This document shows, piece by piece, positions 8,752 to 16,649 of a stretch of DNA of 38,590 nucleotides. Numbering within the stretch: position 1 is the first letter of the stretch; each line of letters starts with the position of its first letter. Both the position numbers and the translations under genes were made by a program. The stretch spans positions 1 to 38,590 of the forward strand of contig CACWUH010000041.1 of assembly GCA_902764015.1 (NCBI GenBank). The letters are read 5' to 3'. The DNA comes from an uncultured Methanobrevibacter sp. Lineage in GTDB: Archaea > Methanobacteriota > Methanobacteria > Methanobacteriales > Methanobacteriaceae. The notes under the pieces were generated by a model. The model was not told the DNA's origin. It did not search any database and was given only the letters and a program-made list of their open reading frames with translations.

Positions 8752-8875
8752 TGGAGATGGGTTTTCATCTATCACAGATTGTCTGAAATTATTTAGTCAT
8801 CCATCACAGTGTTGAAAGATTATGGTCAAAACCCTATTTTTAAGTAATATATTCAATATCCAGGACCCATCTCCA
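8752..8875 (+). ncRNA. Structured non-coding RNA, unit 2
   Basis: Predicted RNA of about 124 nt. TGGAGATGGGT (8752-8762) pairs over 11 bp with ACCCATCTCCA (8865-8875). A rival pairing is GGGTTTT 8759-8765 with AAAACCC 8828-8834, which uses the same 5' bases, so the two folds exclude each other. A small hairpin CAGA-TTG-TCTG lies at 8775-8785. The near-repeat CATCYATCACAG occurs at 8766-8777 and 8798-8809. The interior has diverged from unit 1; promoter and closing stem are kept. A 69-residue open frame crossing both units (8606-8815) has no family features and is not called. Confidence 0.6.
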
Positions 8876-8892
8876 ATATCTTCACATGAAAT

Positions 8893-9459
8893 TTAGTCGA
8901 CATCGTTTTCCAGTCTTTTCACAACCCTTGCCGGAATGCCCAAGGCAAGCGAATTGTCTGGAATGTCCTTTGTAACGACCGCCCCGGCACCGACAACCAC
9001 GTTGTCTGCGATTGTAACTCCCGGAAGGATGGTCACGTTGCCTCCAAGCCAGACGTCATTTCCGATGTGTATTTCACTGGCCTGTGCCAGATGCTCACGG
9101 CGCCCCTTTGGAGTCAACGGATGGCCGACAGTCGTTATCAGTGTATGGGGTCCGATCATAACATTGTCGCCGATGTAAACCTCTTTTACATCCAGAATAG
9201 TTACATTGAAGTTTGCAGTGAAATTGTCTCCGATGAATATGTTCTTTCCATTGTCGCAGTTGAATGTCTTTGCAATCCAGACATTCTCGCCGACAGAGCC
9301 CAGCATCTCACATAAAAAGTCATACTGCTTCTGTTTGTCTTCATCATCAATTGAATTGTAGATTCGGCAGTTCTTGATGGCATTCTGCTTGATTGCATCG
9401 ACTTCCTCATCATCGTAGCAGTATTCAAGTCCCGCCTTTAGCTTGTCAATTTCCTTCAT
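8893..9459 (-). CDS. Maltose/galactoside-type O-acetyltransferase
   Basis: A 188-residue left-handed beta-helix acyltransferase of the maa/lacA/nodL group, which moves acetyl from acetyl-CoA to a sugar hydroxyl. An N-terminal helical cap (about 1-55) is followed by hexapeptide repeats (IGDNFTANFNVTI, IGDNVMIGPHTLI, IGNDVWLGGNVTI, VVVGAGAVV). The catalytic His is in VGHPLTPKGR (about residue 114). The C-terminus GIPARVVKRL is typical. The acceptor sugar cannot be read from sequence. It starts only 45 bases from the divergent aroA start, with no clear Shine-Dalgarno, so a very short leader is likely. Confidence 0.9.
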   Translation of the reverse strand: MKEIDKLKAGLEYCYDDEEVDAIKQNAIKNCRIYNSIDDEDKQKQYDFLCEMLGSVGENVWIAKTFNCDNGKNIFIGDNFTANFNVTILDVKEVYIGDNVMIGPHTLITTVGHPLTPKGRREHLAQASEIHIGNDVWLGGNVTILPGVTIADNVVVGAGAVVTKDIPDNSLALGIPARVVKRLENDVD

Positions 9460-9504
9460 GGTTAACTATATTATTCAATTTGACTAAAAATAATATTGAT
9501 TATA

Positions 9505-10827
9505 ATGATTCTTAAGGTAAAAAATATTTCGGAAATCGGAGGGGTTGTTAAGGCACCTCCTTCCAAAAGCTATTCTCACAGAGCAGTCATCTTGGCTTCA
9601 CTTGCCAAAGGTACATCCAAACTGCACGATATGCTGTTTTCAGAGGATACTCTGGCTTCAATAAGAGTATGCAAAGCCTTGGGTGCAAAGATAACTCAAA
9701 ATGAGGATTGCTTGGAAGTTGTCGGCACAGGAGGCAAACTGCACAATTCATCAGCCGAACCGATTGATCTGGCAAATTCAGGAACAACCTTGAGGCTAAT
9801 GACCTCCGTTTCTGCCTTAAGCGATAATGAAGTTATTTTAACCGGTGATGAGTCTTTGCAGACCCGTCCTATGGGATTGTTGATGGATGCATTGGTGCCT
9901 TTGGGTGTTGAAACCGAGTCATTGAATGGCAATGATAAGGCGCCTATATTGATTAAGCCGGGATATGAAGGCGGTGAGACCAACATCATGGGCAATGTCA
10001 GCTCACAGTTTATCTCATCAATCTTGATATCTTCGCCGCTTTCCAAAAACGGAACCAAATTGTATGTCCTGCCTGAATTCAAGTCAAGACCTTATGTCAA
10101 CATGACTCTGGACATCATGAGGAAATTTGGAGTCAAGACACTAAAGGGTTATTATCTGAAGCATGACAACTGCGAAAAGGAGCATCAGGGCTGCAAAATC
10201 GACGAGTTCGTCGTAAGAAAGCAGGATTATGTTGCCTGCGACTATACCGTTGAAGGGGACTATTCGTCCGCTTCCTATCTTTTGGCATTGATAGCAATCA
10301 ATGGCGGAAAGGCCAGAATCAAGAATCTGTTCAGGGATTCCAAGCAGGGAGACAAGTGCATTTTGGATATCCTGCAGAAGATGGGTGCAACAATCATCCG
10401 TGGAGAGGATTATGTTGAAATCGCTTCTTCTGGTAATCTGAAGGCTGTTGATGTTGATCTCTCAAATGCGCCTGACCTGCTCATTACCGTTGCGGTTTTA
10501 GCGGCAATGGCTGAAGGCACAACCAACATCACCGGAGTTGCCCATGCAAGGGTCAAGGAAACAGATAGGATTGATACCACCTGCAGGGAACTGGAAAAGC
10601 TGCACTGCAAGCTGGTTGAAAGGCAGGACGGCATGAGCATAACCGGAGGGGTAAAGTCTGGTATTGTCGATTCCCACGCAGACCACAGATTGGCAATGGC
10701 ATTCAGCCTGATTGGCCTAAAGCATGACATCGAAATCACCAATGGTGAAGTGTTTGACGTGTCGTTTCCAAATTTCATCGAAGCGATGGCGGAACTTGGA
10801 TTTGAACTGGAGTTAAAAAATGAATAA
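9505..10827 (+). CDS. aroA: 3-phosphoshikimate 1-carboxyvinyltransferase (EPSP synthase)
   Basis: Sixth step of the shikimate pathway: joins phosphoenolpyruvate to shikimate-3-phosphate. About 440 residues, full length. Seen: [18 protein letters not shown] at the N-terminus (S3P-binding Lys/Ser/Arg), [24 protein letters not shown] and [14 protein letters not shown] at 9496 is in frame, but the ATG at 9505 ([13 protein letters not shown]) fits the family start. nth overlaps its end by 8 bases, so the two are translated from one message. Other shikimate genes are not here. Confidence 0.97.
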   Translation: MILKVKNISEIGGVVKAPPSKSYSHRAVILASLAKGTSKLHDMLFSEDTLASIRVCKALGAKITQNEDCLEVVGTGGKLHNSSAEPIDLANSGTTLRLMTSVSALSDNEVILTGDESLQTRPMGLLMDALVPLGVETESLNGNDKAPILIKPGYEGGETNIMGNVSSQFISSILISSPLSKNGTKLYVLPEFKSRPYVNMTLDIMRKFGVKTLKGYYLKHDNCEKEHQGCKIDEFVVRKQDYVACDYTVEGDYSSASYLLALIAINGGKARIKNLFRDSKQGDKCILDILQKMGATIIRGEDYVEIASSGNLKAVDVDLSNAPDLLITVAVLAAMAEGTTNITGVAHARVKETDRIDTTCRELEKLHCKLVERQDGMSITGGVKSGIVDSHADHRLAMAFSLIGLKHDIEITNGEVFDVSFPNFIEAMAELGFELELKNE

Positions 10828-11449
10828 GGAAGAACGTGTAATCAGATTAATCGAAGAGTTGGAGAGCGTTTTTGAGATAAGGACCTTTCTTGACCATGAC
10901 CCGTATAAGGTGTTGATAAGAACCATTTTGTCTCAAAGGACCCGTGATGAGAATACAGACCAGGCCACTGAAAACTTATTTGGCAAATATCCTGATATTT
11001 ATGCTGTAGCTGATGCTCCGATTGATGATGTCAAGGAGCTCATCAGGCCTGCCGGCTTTTACAATGTCAAGGCTGCCAGGATTCAGGAGGTCTCACAGAT
11101 TCTGATTGACGAGTATGGGGCAGAGGTTCCCGATACAGTTGAGGAGATGGTCAAGCTTCCGGGTGTCGGTAGGAAAACAGCAAACTGCGTCATGGTCTTT
11201 GCCTTTGAGCTTCCAGCAATTCCGGTCGACACACATGTCCACAGAATCTCAAACCGTTTGGGCTTAGTCGACACCAAAGACCCGGAAGATACTGAGGTTG
11301 AACTGTGCAAAATCGCTCCGGAAGAGCTGTGGATTAAGCTGAATGACTTGATGGTCCAGTTCGGCCAGAACATCTGCAAGCCGATGTCTCCGCAATGTGA
11401 AATCTGTCCATGCACAGACATCTGCGATTATTTCAGTGAAAATATTTAA
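10820..11449 (+). CDS. nth: Endonuclease III (DNA glycosylase/AP lyase)
   Basis: Base-excision-repair enzyme removing oxidised pyrimidines. 209 residues with the helix-hairpin-helix [12 protein letters not shown] carrying the catalytic Lys, and the catalytic Asp in [14 protein letters not shown]. The C-terminal [4Fe-4S] cluster loop C-x6-C-x2-C-x5-C is complete ([11 protein letters not shown] then CTDIC). Its ATG lies inside the aroA end, with GGAG a few bases upstream. A T-rich stretch follows the stop at 11447-11449. Confidence 0.96.
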   Translation: MNKEERVIRLIEELESVFEIRTFLDHDPYKVLIRTILSQRTRDENTDQATENLFGKYPDIYAVADAPIDDVKELIRPAGFYNVKAARIQEVSQILIDEYGAEVPDTVEEMVKLPGVGRKTANCVMVFAFELPAIPVDTHVHRISNRLGLVDTKDPEDTEVELCKIAPEELWIKLNDLMVQFGQNICKPMSPQCEICPCTDICDYFSENI

Positions 11450-11496
11450 TTATTTTTTTAGTCATACCAAAAAATTTATAAGGTATAACAATATTA

Positions 11497-11529
11497 TATA
11501 ACAATAGTTATAATAATAACACTTGTTAT
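11497..11529 (+). promoter_or_regulatory. Tandem ATAAC-N4-GTTAT operators before cysK
   Basis: Two perfect palindromes: ATAAC 11498-11502, AATA, GTTAT 11507-11511; and ATAAC 11516-11520, ACTT, GTTAT 11525-11529. Centres are 18 bp apart. A TATA-like TTTATAA lies near 11475-11481, which would put the transcription start within or just before the boxes, as for a repressor site. The same palindrome occurs before cysE and metY. Confidence 0.7.
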
Positions 11530-11589
11530 AACTTTAAAAATATTGTTAATATAGTATAAAAATTAAATAATATAATAGGAGAATAAAAT

Positions 11590-12537
11590 ATGGCAAATAT
11601 ACCAGAATTAAAAAGGGGAGTACTTGACAGCATTACAGATGCTATAGGAAACACTCCAATCGTAAGATTAAACAATTTAACTAAAGACTTGGAAGCTGAA
11701 GTTGATGTGAAGATTGAATCCTTCAACCCCACAGGCAGCGTGAAGGATCGTGTTGCAGTTGCAATGATTGAAGATGCCGAGGAAAAGGGATTGTTGAATG
11801 AGAATTCAGTAATCATTGAACCGACCAGCGGAAATACCGGAATAGGTCTTGCATTTGCGGCTGCCGCTAAAGGTTACAAATTGATATTGACCATGCCTGA
11901 AACCATGTCCGTTGAAAGAAGAAAATTCCTAAGTGTCTTGGGAGCCGAACTGGTCTTGACTCCAGGCGCTGACGGAATGGGCGGAGCAATCGCAAAGGCA
12001 AAGGAACTTGAAGAGAATACTGATGATGCAATCATTTTAGGTCAATTCGACAACCCTGCAAACGTAAAGATTCATGCCGAAACCACTGCTCAGGAAATCC
12101 TAAGGGATACTGAAGGAAAGGTCGACATTGTCATCGGCGGTGTGGGCACCGGAGGAACAATCACTGGAATAGGTAAGGTCCTTAAAGAGGAAGTTCCAGG
12201 TGTTAAAATAGTTGCAGTCGAGCCGAAAGACTCACAGACTTTAGGTAAAGGCGAAAAGGGACCTCACAAAATCCAAGGTATCGGTGCAGGTTTTGTTCCT
12301 TCAATCTATGATGCAAGTGTCATAGATGAAATCATTCCGGTTGCAAATGAGGATGCAGGAAAAACCTTAATTGCCCTTGCAACAAAAGAAGGTATATTTT
12401 CAGGAATATCTTCTGGAGCTGCAACTTGGACGGCTTTAGAATTGGCCAAAAAAGAAGAAAATAAAGGCAAAAGAATAATAGCTATCTTACCGGACAATGG
12501 TGAAAGATATCTCTCCGTTGACTGGTTATTTGAATAA
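11590..12537 (+). CDS. cysK: Cysteine synthase (O-acetylserine sulfhydrylase)
   Basis: PLP enzyme turning O-acetylserine and sulfide into cysteine. 315 residues. The PLP Lys is K52 in NPTGSVKDR, and the substrate loop is PTSGNTGIGLA. The phosphate-binding loop GGVGTGGTITGIGKV and late motif SSGAATWTAL are present. GGAG lies 9 bases before the ATG. With cysE 60 bases downstream it forms the two-step serine-to-cysteine route. The palindromic boxes upstream suggest repression or activation by sulfur or cysteine state. Confidence 0.97.
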   Translation: MANIPELKRGVLDSITDAIGNTPIVRLNNLTKDLEAEVDVKIESFNPTGSVKDRVAVAMIEDAEEKGLLNENSVIIEPTSGNTGIGLAFAAAAKGYKLILTMPETMSVERRKFLSVLGAELVLTPGADGMGGAIAKAKELEENTDDAIILGQFDNPANVKIHAETTAQEILRDTEGKVDIVIGGVGTGGTITGIGKVLKEEVPGVKIVAVEPKDSQTLGKGEKGPHKIQGIGAGFVPSIYDASVIDEIIPVANEDAGKTLIALATKEGIFSGISSGAATWTALELAKKEENKGKRIIAILPDNGERYLSVDWLFE

Positions 12538-12549
12538 GATTAAGTATAT

Positions 12550-12583
12550 ATACCATATGTTATATAATTTAAGTATAACATAT
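12550..12583 (+). promoter_or_regulatory. cysE promoter with operator-like palindromes
   Basis: TATA-like TATATA at 12545-12550 overlaps a box ATACC-ATAT-GTTAT (12550-12563), one base from the ATAAC-N4-GTTAT consensus. A perfect 10-bp inverted repeat also lies here: ATATGTTATA 12555-12564 and TATAACATAT 12574-12583, 9-base spacer. Its presence implies that cysE has its own promoter besides any read-through from cysK. Confidence 0.6.
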
Positions 12584-12597
12584 TGTGAGGTTTATCA

Positions 12598-13314
12598 ATG
12601 TTTGACAATTTGAAGGCTGAAATCAAAGCTATTAAAGAAAAGGATCCTGCCGCAAGGTCCACATTGGAGATTTTTCTATGTTATCCCGGTTTTTGGGCCC
12701 TGTTTATGCATAGGATTAGTCATTGGCTTTGGATTCATTCTTTCAAGCTTTTGGCCCGTATGAATTCCAACTTGGCTAGATTCATTACTGGTATTGAAAT
12801 TCACCCGGGCGCAACATTTGGTAAACGAGTATTTATTGATCATGGTATGGGTGTTGTAGTCGGCGAAACCGCTATTGTTGGTGATGACGTACTATTATAT
12901 CAAGGTGTAATCCTTGGAGGAACAAGTACAGAAAAGACCAAAAGGCACCCAACTGTTGAAAAGGGAGTGATTGTCGGAGCCGGTGCCAAGGTGATGGGAA
13001 ACATCACCATTGGAGAATATTCAAAAATAGGTACCGGTGCAGTTGTACTAAAAGATGTGCCTCCTCAATCAACCTGTGTTGGTGTTCCTGGCAGAATCGT
13101 TAAACGCAGAGGCGTACGTCATGAGGAAGTTGACCTGGATCACGGCAAACTTCCGGACCCTGTTGCTGATGCACTTAGAGTAATTGAAAAGCATCTTCAG
13201 GAAAACGACAAGCGTTTCGAAATACTATTTGAAAAGCACGACCTTTGTTTTGCTGAAGACATTAGAGATGAACAAGAAGAATTAGAAGATTTATTTAAAA
13301 AAGATGGCGATTAA
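12598..13314 (+). CDS. cysE: Serine O-acetyltransferase
   Basis: Acetylates serine with acetyl-CoA, feeding CysK. 238 residues: a helical N-terminal part (about 1-60), then hexapeptide beta-helix ([52 protein letters not shown]). [10 protein letters not shown] holds the catalytic His/Asp region. [10 protein letters not shown] follows the helix. A C-terminal tail of about 60 charged residues extends beyond the usual end. The terminal peptide involved in CysK binding in bacteria (ending in Ile) is not seen; the protein ends FKKDGD. GAGG lies 7 bases before the ATG. Confidence 0.96.
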   Translation: MFDNLKAEIKAIKEKDPAARSTLEIFLCYPGFWALFMHRISHWLWIHSFKLLARMNSNLARFITGIEIHPGATFGKRVFIDHGMGVVVGETAIVGDDVLLYQGVILGGTSTEKTKRHPTVEKGVIVGAGAKVMGNITIGEYSKIGTGAVVLKDVPPQSTCVGVPGRIVKRRGVRHEEVDLDHGKLPDPVADALRVIEKHLQENDKRFEILFEKHDLCFAEDIRDEQEELEDLFKKDGD

Positions 13315-13315
13315 T

Positions 13316-13690
13316 ATGAAACCACCCTGTGAAATCGTAGTTTGGTATGTAATACCTGCAATCAGATCAGAACTGGCAAAGGAACTTTTAAATTTAGGAA
13401 TGAAACAGAAGGATGTTTCAGAACTTATGGACATTACCCAGCCTGCAGTTTCTCAGTACATTACTGACAAACGGGGTAGCGGAATAAAACTGGATGATGA
13501 TGTAAAGGCGATGATTCATGAATTTGCACGCCAATTGTCAGAAGGAGAGGCTACCAAAGCGGATTTAATACCAAGAACCTGTAAGATTTGCAAGAATGTA
13601 AAGACTGCTGATGTATTGGAACAGCTGAACATTGACAAGTCCCAGCTTGGTGAAGACTGTCAATCTTGTATTGGTTCCGAGGCAGAATAG
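13316..13690 (+). CDS. HTH regulator with C-terminal Cys pairs, candidate sulfur-regulon regulator
   Basis: A 124-residue DNA-binding protein. The helix-turn-helix is at about 28-50 (MKQKDVSELMDITQPAVSQY), like XRE-type archaeal regulators. It carries Cys5 in PPCEIVVWYVIP and two Cys pairs, CKIC (89-92) and CQSC (115-118), which could hold an Fe-S cluster or zinc. An upstream in-frame ATG (13304) lies inside cysE; the ATG at 13316, one base after the cysE stop with GGCGATT before it, matches the likely family start. Position behind cysE and the boxes before cysK, cysE and metY make it the best local candidate for their regulator. That link is inference. Confidence 0.85.
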   Translation: MKPPCEIVVWYVIPAIRSELAKELLNLGMKQKDVSELMDITQPAVSQYITDKRGSGIKLDDDVKAMIHEFARQLSEGEATKADLIPRTCKICKNVKTADVLEQLNIDKSQLGEDCQSCIGSEAE

Positions 13691-13763
13691 TGAAATATTG
13701 GAAAATATAGTAAAGTATTTAAACTATTAGTTACCAATATTTTATTATACTTTTTTAGTTAGT

Positions 13764-13834
13764 GGCAAGTTTACCGAGTGGCTAGGTGTGTGGCTGCAGA
13801 CCATAATACGGGGGTTCAAGTCCCTCACTTGCCT
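13764..13834 (+). tRNA. tRNA-Cys (GCA)
   Basis: Full cloverleaf of 71 nt: acceptor GGCAAGT 13764-13770 with ACTTGCC 13827-13833; D stem ACC/GGT; anticodon stem TGTGG/CCATA with loop CTGCAGA and anticodon GCA at 13796-13798; T stem GGGGG/CCCTC with loop TTCAAGT 13815-13821. The discriminator base is T (U73) at 13834, the known identity base for tRNA-Cys. CCA is not encoded. It stands directly before, and overlaps, the cysteinyl-tRNA synthetase frame. Confidence 0.96.
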
Positions 13835-15161
13835 TTTTAATAGTAAAGAGGACTTTAAAACAATTAATGACAATAGGGTCAATCTGTTTGTTTGCGGTCC
13901 TACAGTTTATGACGATGCCCACATCGGGCATGGAAGAACTTACATTTCCTTTGATACAATTAAAAGATATCTGGAATTCAAGGGATATGCCGTATTCTAT
14001 ATTCAAAACGTTACAGACATTGACGATAAGATAATCAACCGCTCAAAGGAAAGCGGAATTCCATCTGATATCCTGGCACGAAGATTCGAGAAAAGATACC
14101 GTGAAGACATGGCAAAACTGAATGTCAACGGAGTCAATCTCTTTGCAAGGGCAACAGACCACATGCCTGAAATAATCGACCAGATTCAAAGGCTAATCGA
14201 TAAGGGCTTTGCATATGAAACCGACGATGGTGTATACTTTGAAATAGATACCTTTGAGGAATTCGGAAAGCTCTCAAACAGGAATGTGGAAGAGCTTGAA
14301 TCACACAGGCAAATAGCTGAAACCACCAAGAAAAATGACCAGGACTTTGCTCTGTGGAAAAAGCGTGAAGGCGTGGACGAACCTACCTGGCCGTCCCCAT
14401 GGGGTGACGGAAGGCCGGGATGGCACATTGAAGACACTGCAATCACTGAATTCTACTTCGGCGAACAGTACGATGTCCATGGAGGCGGACTTGACTTGAT
14501 TTTCCCTCACCACGAAGCGGAAATCACCCAGATGGAAGCCGTATCAGGAAAATCCCCTATGGTAAGGTACTGGCTTCACACAGGATTCCTGAATGTAAAC
14601 GGAGAGAAGATGTCAAAATCACTGCACAACTTCATCACAATCCGTGAATTGCTTGAAAGCTATGAGCCTGACACTTTCAGATTCTTTGTACTGTCAACCC
14701 ATTACAGAAGTCCTATTGACTTTTCAAAGGATTCTTTGCATCAATCAGAAAGAAGCCTGGACAGAATCAGGAAATACTACGAGCTTCTTGATGTCGATGT
14801 GGAATATGAGGAATTTGAATGCGACGCTTTGGCTCCTCATAAAAGGGAATTCTTCGACAGCATGGATGATGACTTTAACACTCCAAAGGCCATTGCTGCA
14901 ATCTTCGGTCTGATCAATGACACCAAAAATGAATTGGGCGATTATTCCGATGAGGATAAGATAGCCATCAAGTCATTTTTGGATGACGCTGCACATATTC
15001 TGGGAGTCAGCTTCGAATCCGTTGAAGTGAATGCCGGTTCGGATGATTTGCTCAATCTGATTTCTGATGTCAGGTCAGAACTCCGGGCCAACAAGCAGTA
15101 TGACCTGTCCGATAAGATTCGCGCTAAACTGCAGGAATTGGGCTATGAGATTAACGATTAG
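13788..15161 (+). CDS. cysS: Cysteinyl-tRNA synthetase (5' end unresolved)
   Basis: Charges tRNA-Cys. The conserved core starts at about 13881 with VNLFVCGPTVYDDAHIGHGRTY (HIGH motif HIGH), with zinc-binding residues C in VCGPT and HGGGLDLIFPHHE. The KMSKS motif is exact in GEKMSKSLHN. The C-terminal helical anticodon domain is intact to 15161. The problem is the start: between the tRNA end (13834) and the core no ATG, GTG or TTG is in frame. The only canonical in-frame start is GTG 13788, inside the tRNA. ATT at 13863 is a non-standard alternative. The short N-terminal strand before the core (LFNSKEDFKTI) looks a few residues shorter than usual. The catalytic part is sound. Confidence 0.9.
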   Translation: MWLQTIIRGFKSLTCLFNSKEDFKTINDNRVNLFVCGPTVYDDAHIGHGRTYISFDTIKRYLEFKGYAVFYIQNVTDIDDKIINRSKESGIPSDILARRFEKRYREDMAKLNVNGVNLFARATDHMPEIIDQIQRLIDKGFAYETDDGVYFEIDTFEEFGKLSNRNVEELESHRQIAETTKKNDQDFALWKKREGVDEPTWPSPWGDGRPGWHIEDTAITEFYFGEQYDVHGGGLDLIFPHHEAEITQMEAVSGKSPMVRYWLHTGFLNVNGEKMSKSLHNFITIRELLESYEPDTFRFFVLSTHYRSPIDFSKDSLHQSERSLDRIRKYYELLDVDVEYEEFECDALAPHKREFFDSMDDDFNTPKAIAAIFGLINDTKNELGDYSDEDKIAIKSFLDDAAHILGVSFESVEVNAGSDDLLNLISDVRSELRANKQYDLSDKIRAKLQELGYEIND

Positions 15162-15184
15162 GGAGATTCCATCTCCTTTTTTTT
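15161..15184 (+). terminator. Intrinsic-type terminator after cysS
   Basis: A 6-bp hairpin GGAGAT 15162-15167, loop TCC, ATCTCC 15171-15176, is followed by eight T (15177-15184). It begins at the last base of the cysS stop. Confidence 0.75.
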
Positions 15185-15265
15185 CAAAAGGTGATGTAAA
15201 CTATTTTTAACATTTTACAAGTTGAAAACAATATTGATTTGGGCTTGTTTTTTTATATACTGACC

Positions 15266-15301
15266 TAAATATTGTCCTAGACTCATATGGAAAGATATAT
15301 A
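15266..15301 (+). promoter_or_regulatory. Promoter motif shared with the ncRNA units
   Basis: TAAATATTG (15266-15274), exactly six bases, ACTCAT (15281-15286), then GGAAAG and a TATA-like ATATATAT (about 15294-15301). The same two words with the same spacing precede both RNA units at 8452 and 8694. The remaining 15185-15397 leader is AT-rich with no gene seen; it gives an mRNA leader of about 75 bases. Confidence 0.55.
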
Positions 15302-15397
15302 TTCTGATGAATACAAATTAACCATTACAAAAAATTATTTTCAAAAAATAGTTATTTTAATTAATTTTATTTTTTGGAAAAAATGGAGAAAATAAGT

Positions 15398-15973
15398 ATG
15401 TTCGGAATATATTCAAATCAAAGATTGAGCAAAGAGGAAAGCAAAATATTGAAGGAAAATCCTGATGACTACAACTGGTACTGCATCTATGTTCAGACCA
15501 TTTTCAGGGATCGACGGTTCTTCCAGGTAAGGGAGGACATTGAGCTTCCCCAAAGCGAGGATGATGATGGTGTTGTCCTGATGTTTCAGGGAGGTGATGT
15601 CGTCTATTTCAAGACAATGGACGGGGATGTGACCAATGAAGAAGTGCAATCAGTATATGATGTCTGTTCTTATTTGGAAGGACTTTTCAACCGTCCTATT
15701 AAGGCATATGTGGTTTTCCCTCCGGATGGTGAAATTAAGGCCGATAAAATCGAGGGGGATGGTGAAGTAACCATAGTATTTTCAACCTTAAGGAATGACG
15801 ATGGTGAAGAAATCATCGAAAGATTGGAAAGCAAGCTCAAAAACCATGAGGAATTCACAATTCCTGATTCAATCGATCACATGCTCCTTCCATACACCGG
15901 TTTCAAAGATAGAAAGGTCTTTGATGAAAAATTTAAGAATTACATGAATCTTGTCATGGAGTACGGGGGGTGA
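15398..15973 (+). CDS. Tandem paralogue family, member 1 (unknown)
   Basis: About 191 residues. Shares one domain with the next two genes: FQVREDIELPQ, an acidic turn then GVVLMFQGGDVVYFK, an EEVQSVYDV helix, a strand IKAYVVFPPDGEIK, an E..I.RLESKLKN helix, and HMLLPYTGFKDRKVF near the end. No known family is recognised. No signal peptide or membrane helix is seen. Possible starts are TTG 15374, ATG 15383 and ATG 15398; 15398 is chosen because GGAG lies 9 bases before it. First gene of a three-gene run with overlaps or short gaps. Confidence 0.75.
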   Translation: MFGIYSNQRLSKEESKILKENPDDYNWYCIYVQTIFRDRRFFQVREDIELPQSEDDDGVVLMFQGGDVVYFKTMDGDVTNEEVQSVYDVCSYLEGLFNRPIKAYVVFPPDGEIKADKIEGDGEVTIVFSTLRNDDGEEIIERLESKLKNHEEFTIPDSIDHMLLPYTGFKDRKVFDEKFKNYMNLVMEYGG

Positions 15974-15977
15974 GAAA

Positions 15978-16649
15978 ATGCTTAAGGATAACTTAGATAA
16001 AATCAGCGCAGAGGAAGAGGAATTCTTCTATAATGTCATGATGAGTCCGGGATTCAATATCCACTCTCCATTTGAAGTGGGAAAGGACATTGATTTTCCA
16101 AAAAAGGATGAGCTTGGAGGGGTTGTGCTGAAGTTCATTGGCGGAGGCGCAGCCTATTTCAAAATACAGACAGAAATGCCGAGTCAAGAGGAAGTCCAAT
16201 CAATATTTGAGGTGGGGCTATTTTTGCAGGAATCCTTTGGGGATTATGTTGTCTTAAACATATTGTGCATGCCGGATATTGAAATCCGTGATATTAAAGT
16301 AATATCCAATGAGCATTTCGGCACAGATTTCCTTTCACTTCGAAAATTGGATGGCATCGAAGTTCTCGACTCATTAATCGACAAACTCGAAAACAATACG
16401 GATTTCACCATTGATGACCATATCCTCAGAATCTTTCTTCCATTTGCCGGCAGGAAAAACGAAGATGAATTTGAATGCAAATATTCAAAATTCCTTGATT
16501 TATATGCTCGAAGTGGTTTGCAAACGCCTCCTGTCAGCAGGCTGGTTGAATCAAACTTTTCCATTGCACGCTGGTTTTCAGATGATATGGTTTTTGATTT
16601 TTCCATTTTTCAAAACAGGCACTTGCCCTTTTCTAATCTGGGGGAATGA
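15978..16649 (+). CDS. Tandem paralogue family, member 2 (unknown), altered tail
   Basis: 223 residues from the ATG at 15978, which follows GGGGGGTGAG and lies 4 bases after the member 1 stop. Shared blocks: FEVGKDIDFPKKDELGGVVL, GGGAAYFKIQTEM, EEVQSIFEVG and HILRIFLPFAGRKNEDEF. After about residue 175 it carries some 45 residues (SGLQTPPVSRLVESNFS to NLGE) without counterpart in members 1 and 3. The tail is rich in F, S and R and may be a replaced or out-of-frame end. An in-frame ATG at 15951 lies inside member 1 and is not preferred. Confidence 0.75.
   Translation: MLKDNLDKISAEEEEFFYNVMMSPGFNIHSPFEVGKDIDFPKKDELGGVVLKFIGGGAAYFKIQTEMPSQEEVQSIFEVGLFLQESFGDYVVLNILCMPDIEIRDIKVISNEHFGTDFLSLRKLDGIEVLDSLIDKLENNTDFTIDDHILRIFLPFAGRKNEDEFECKYSKFLDLYARSGLQTPPVSRLVESNFSIARWFSDDMVFDFSIFQNRHLPFSNLGE

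Noticed and set aside
8606-8815. 69-residue open frame across the ncRNA locus
   Set aside because: It spans both RNA units and the second promoter, has no ribosome site and no family features.
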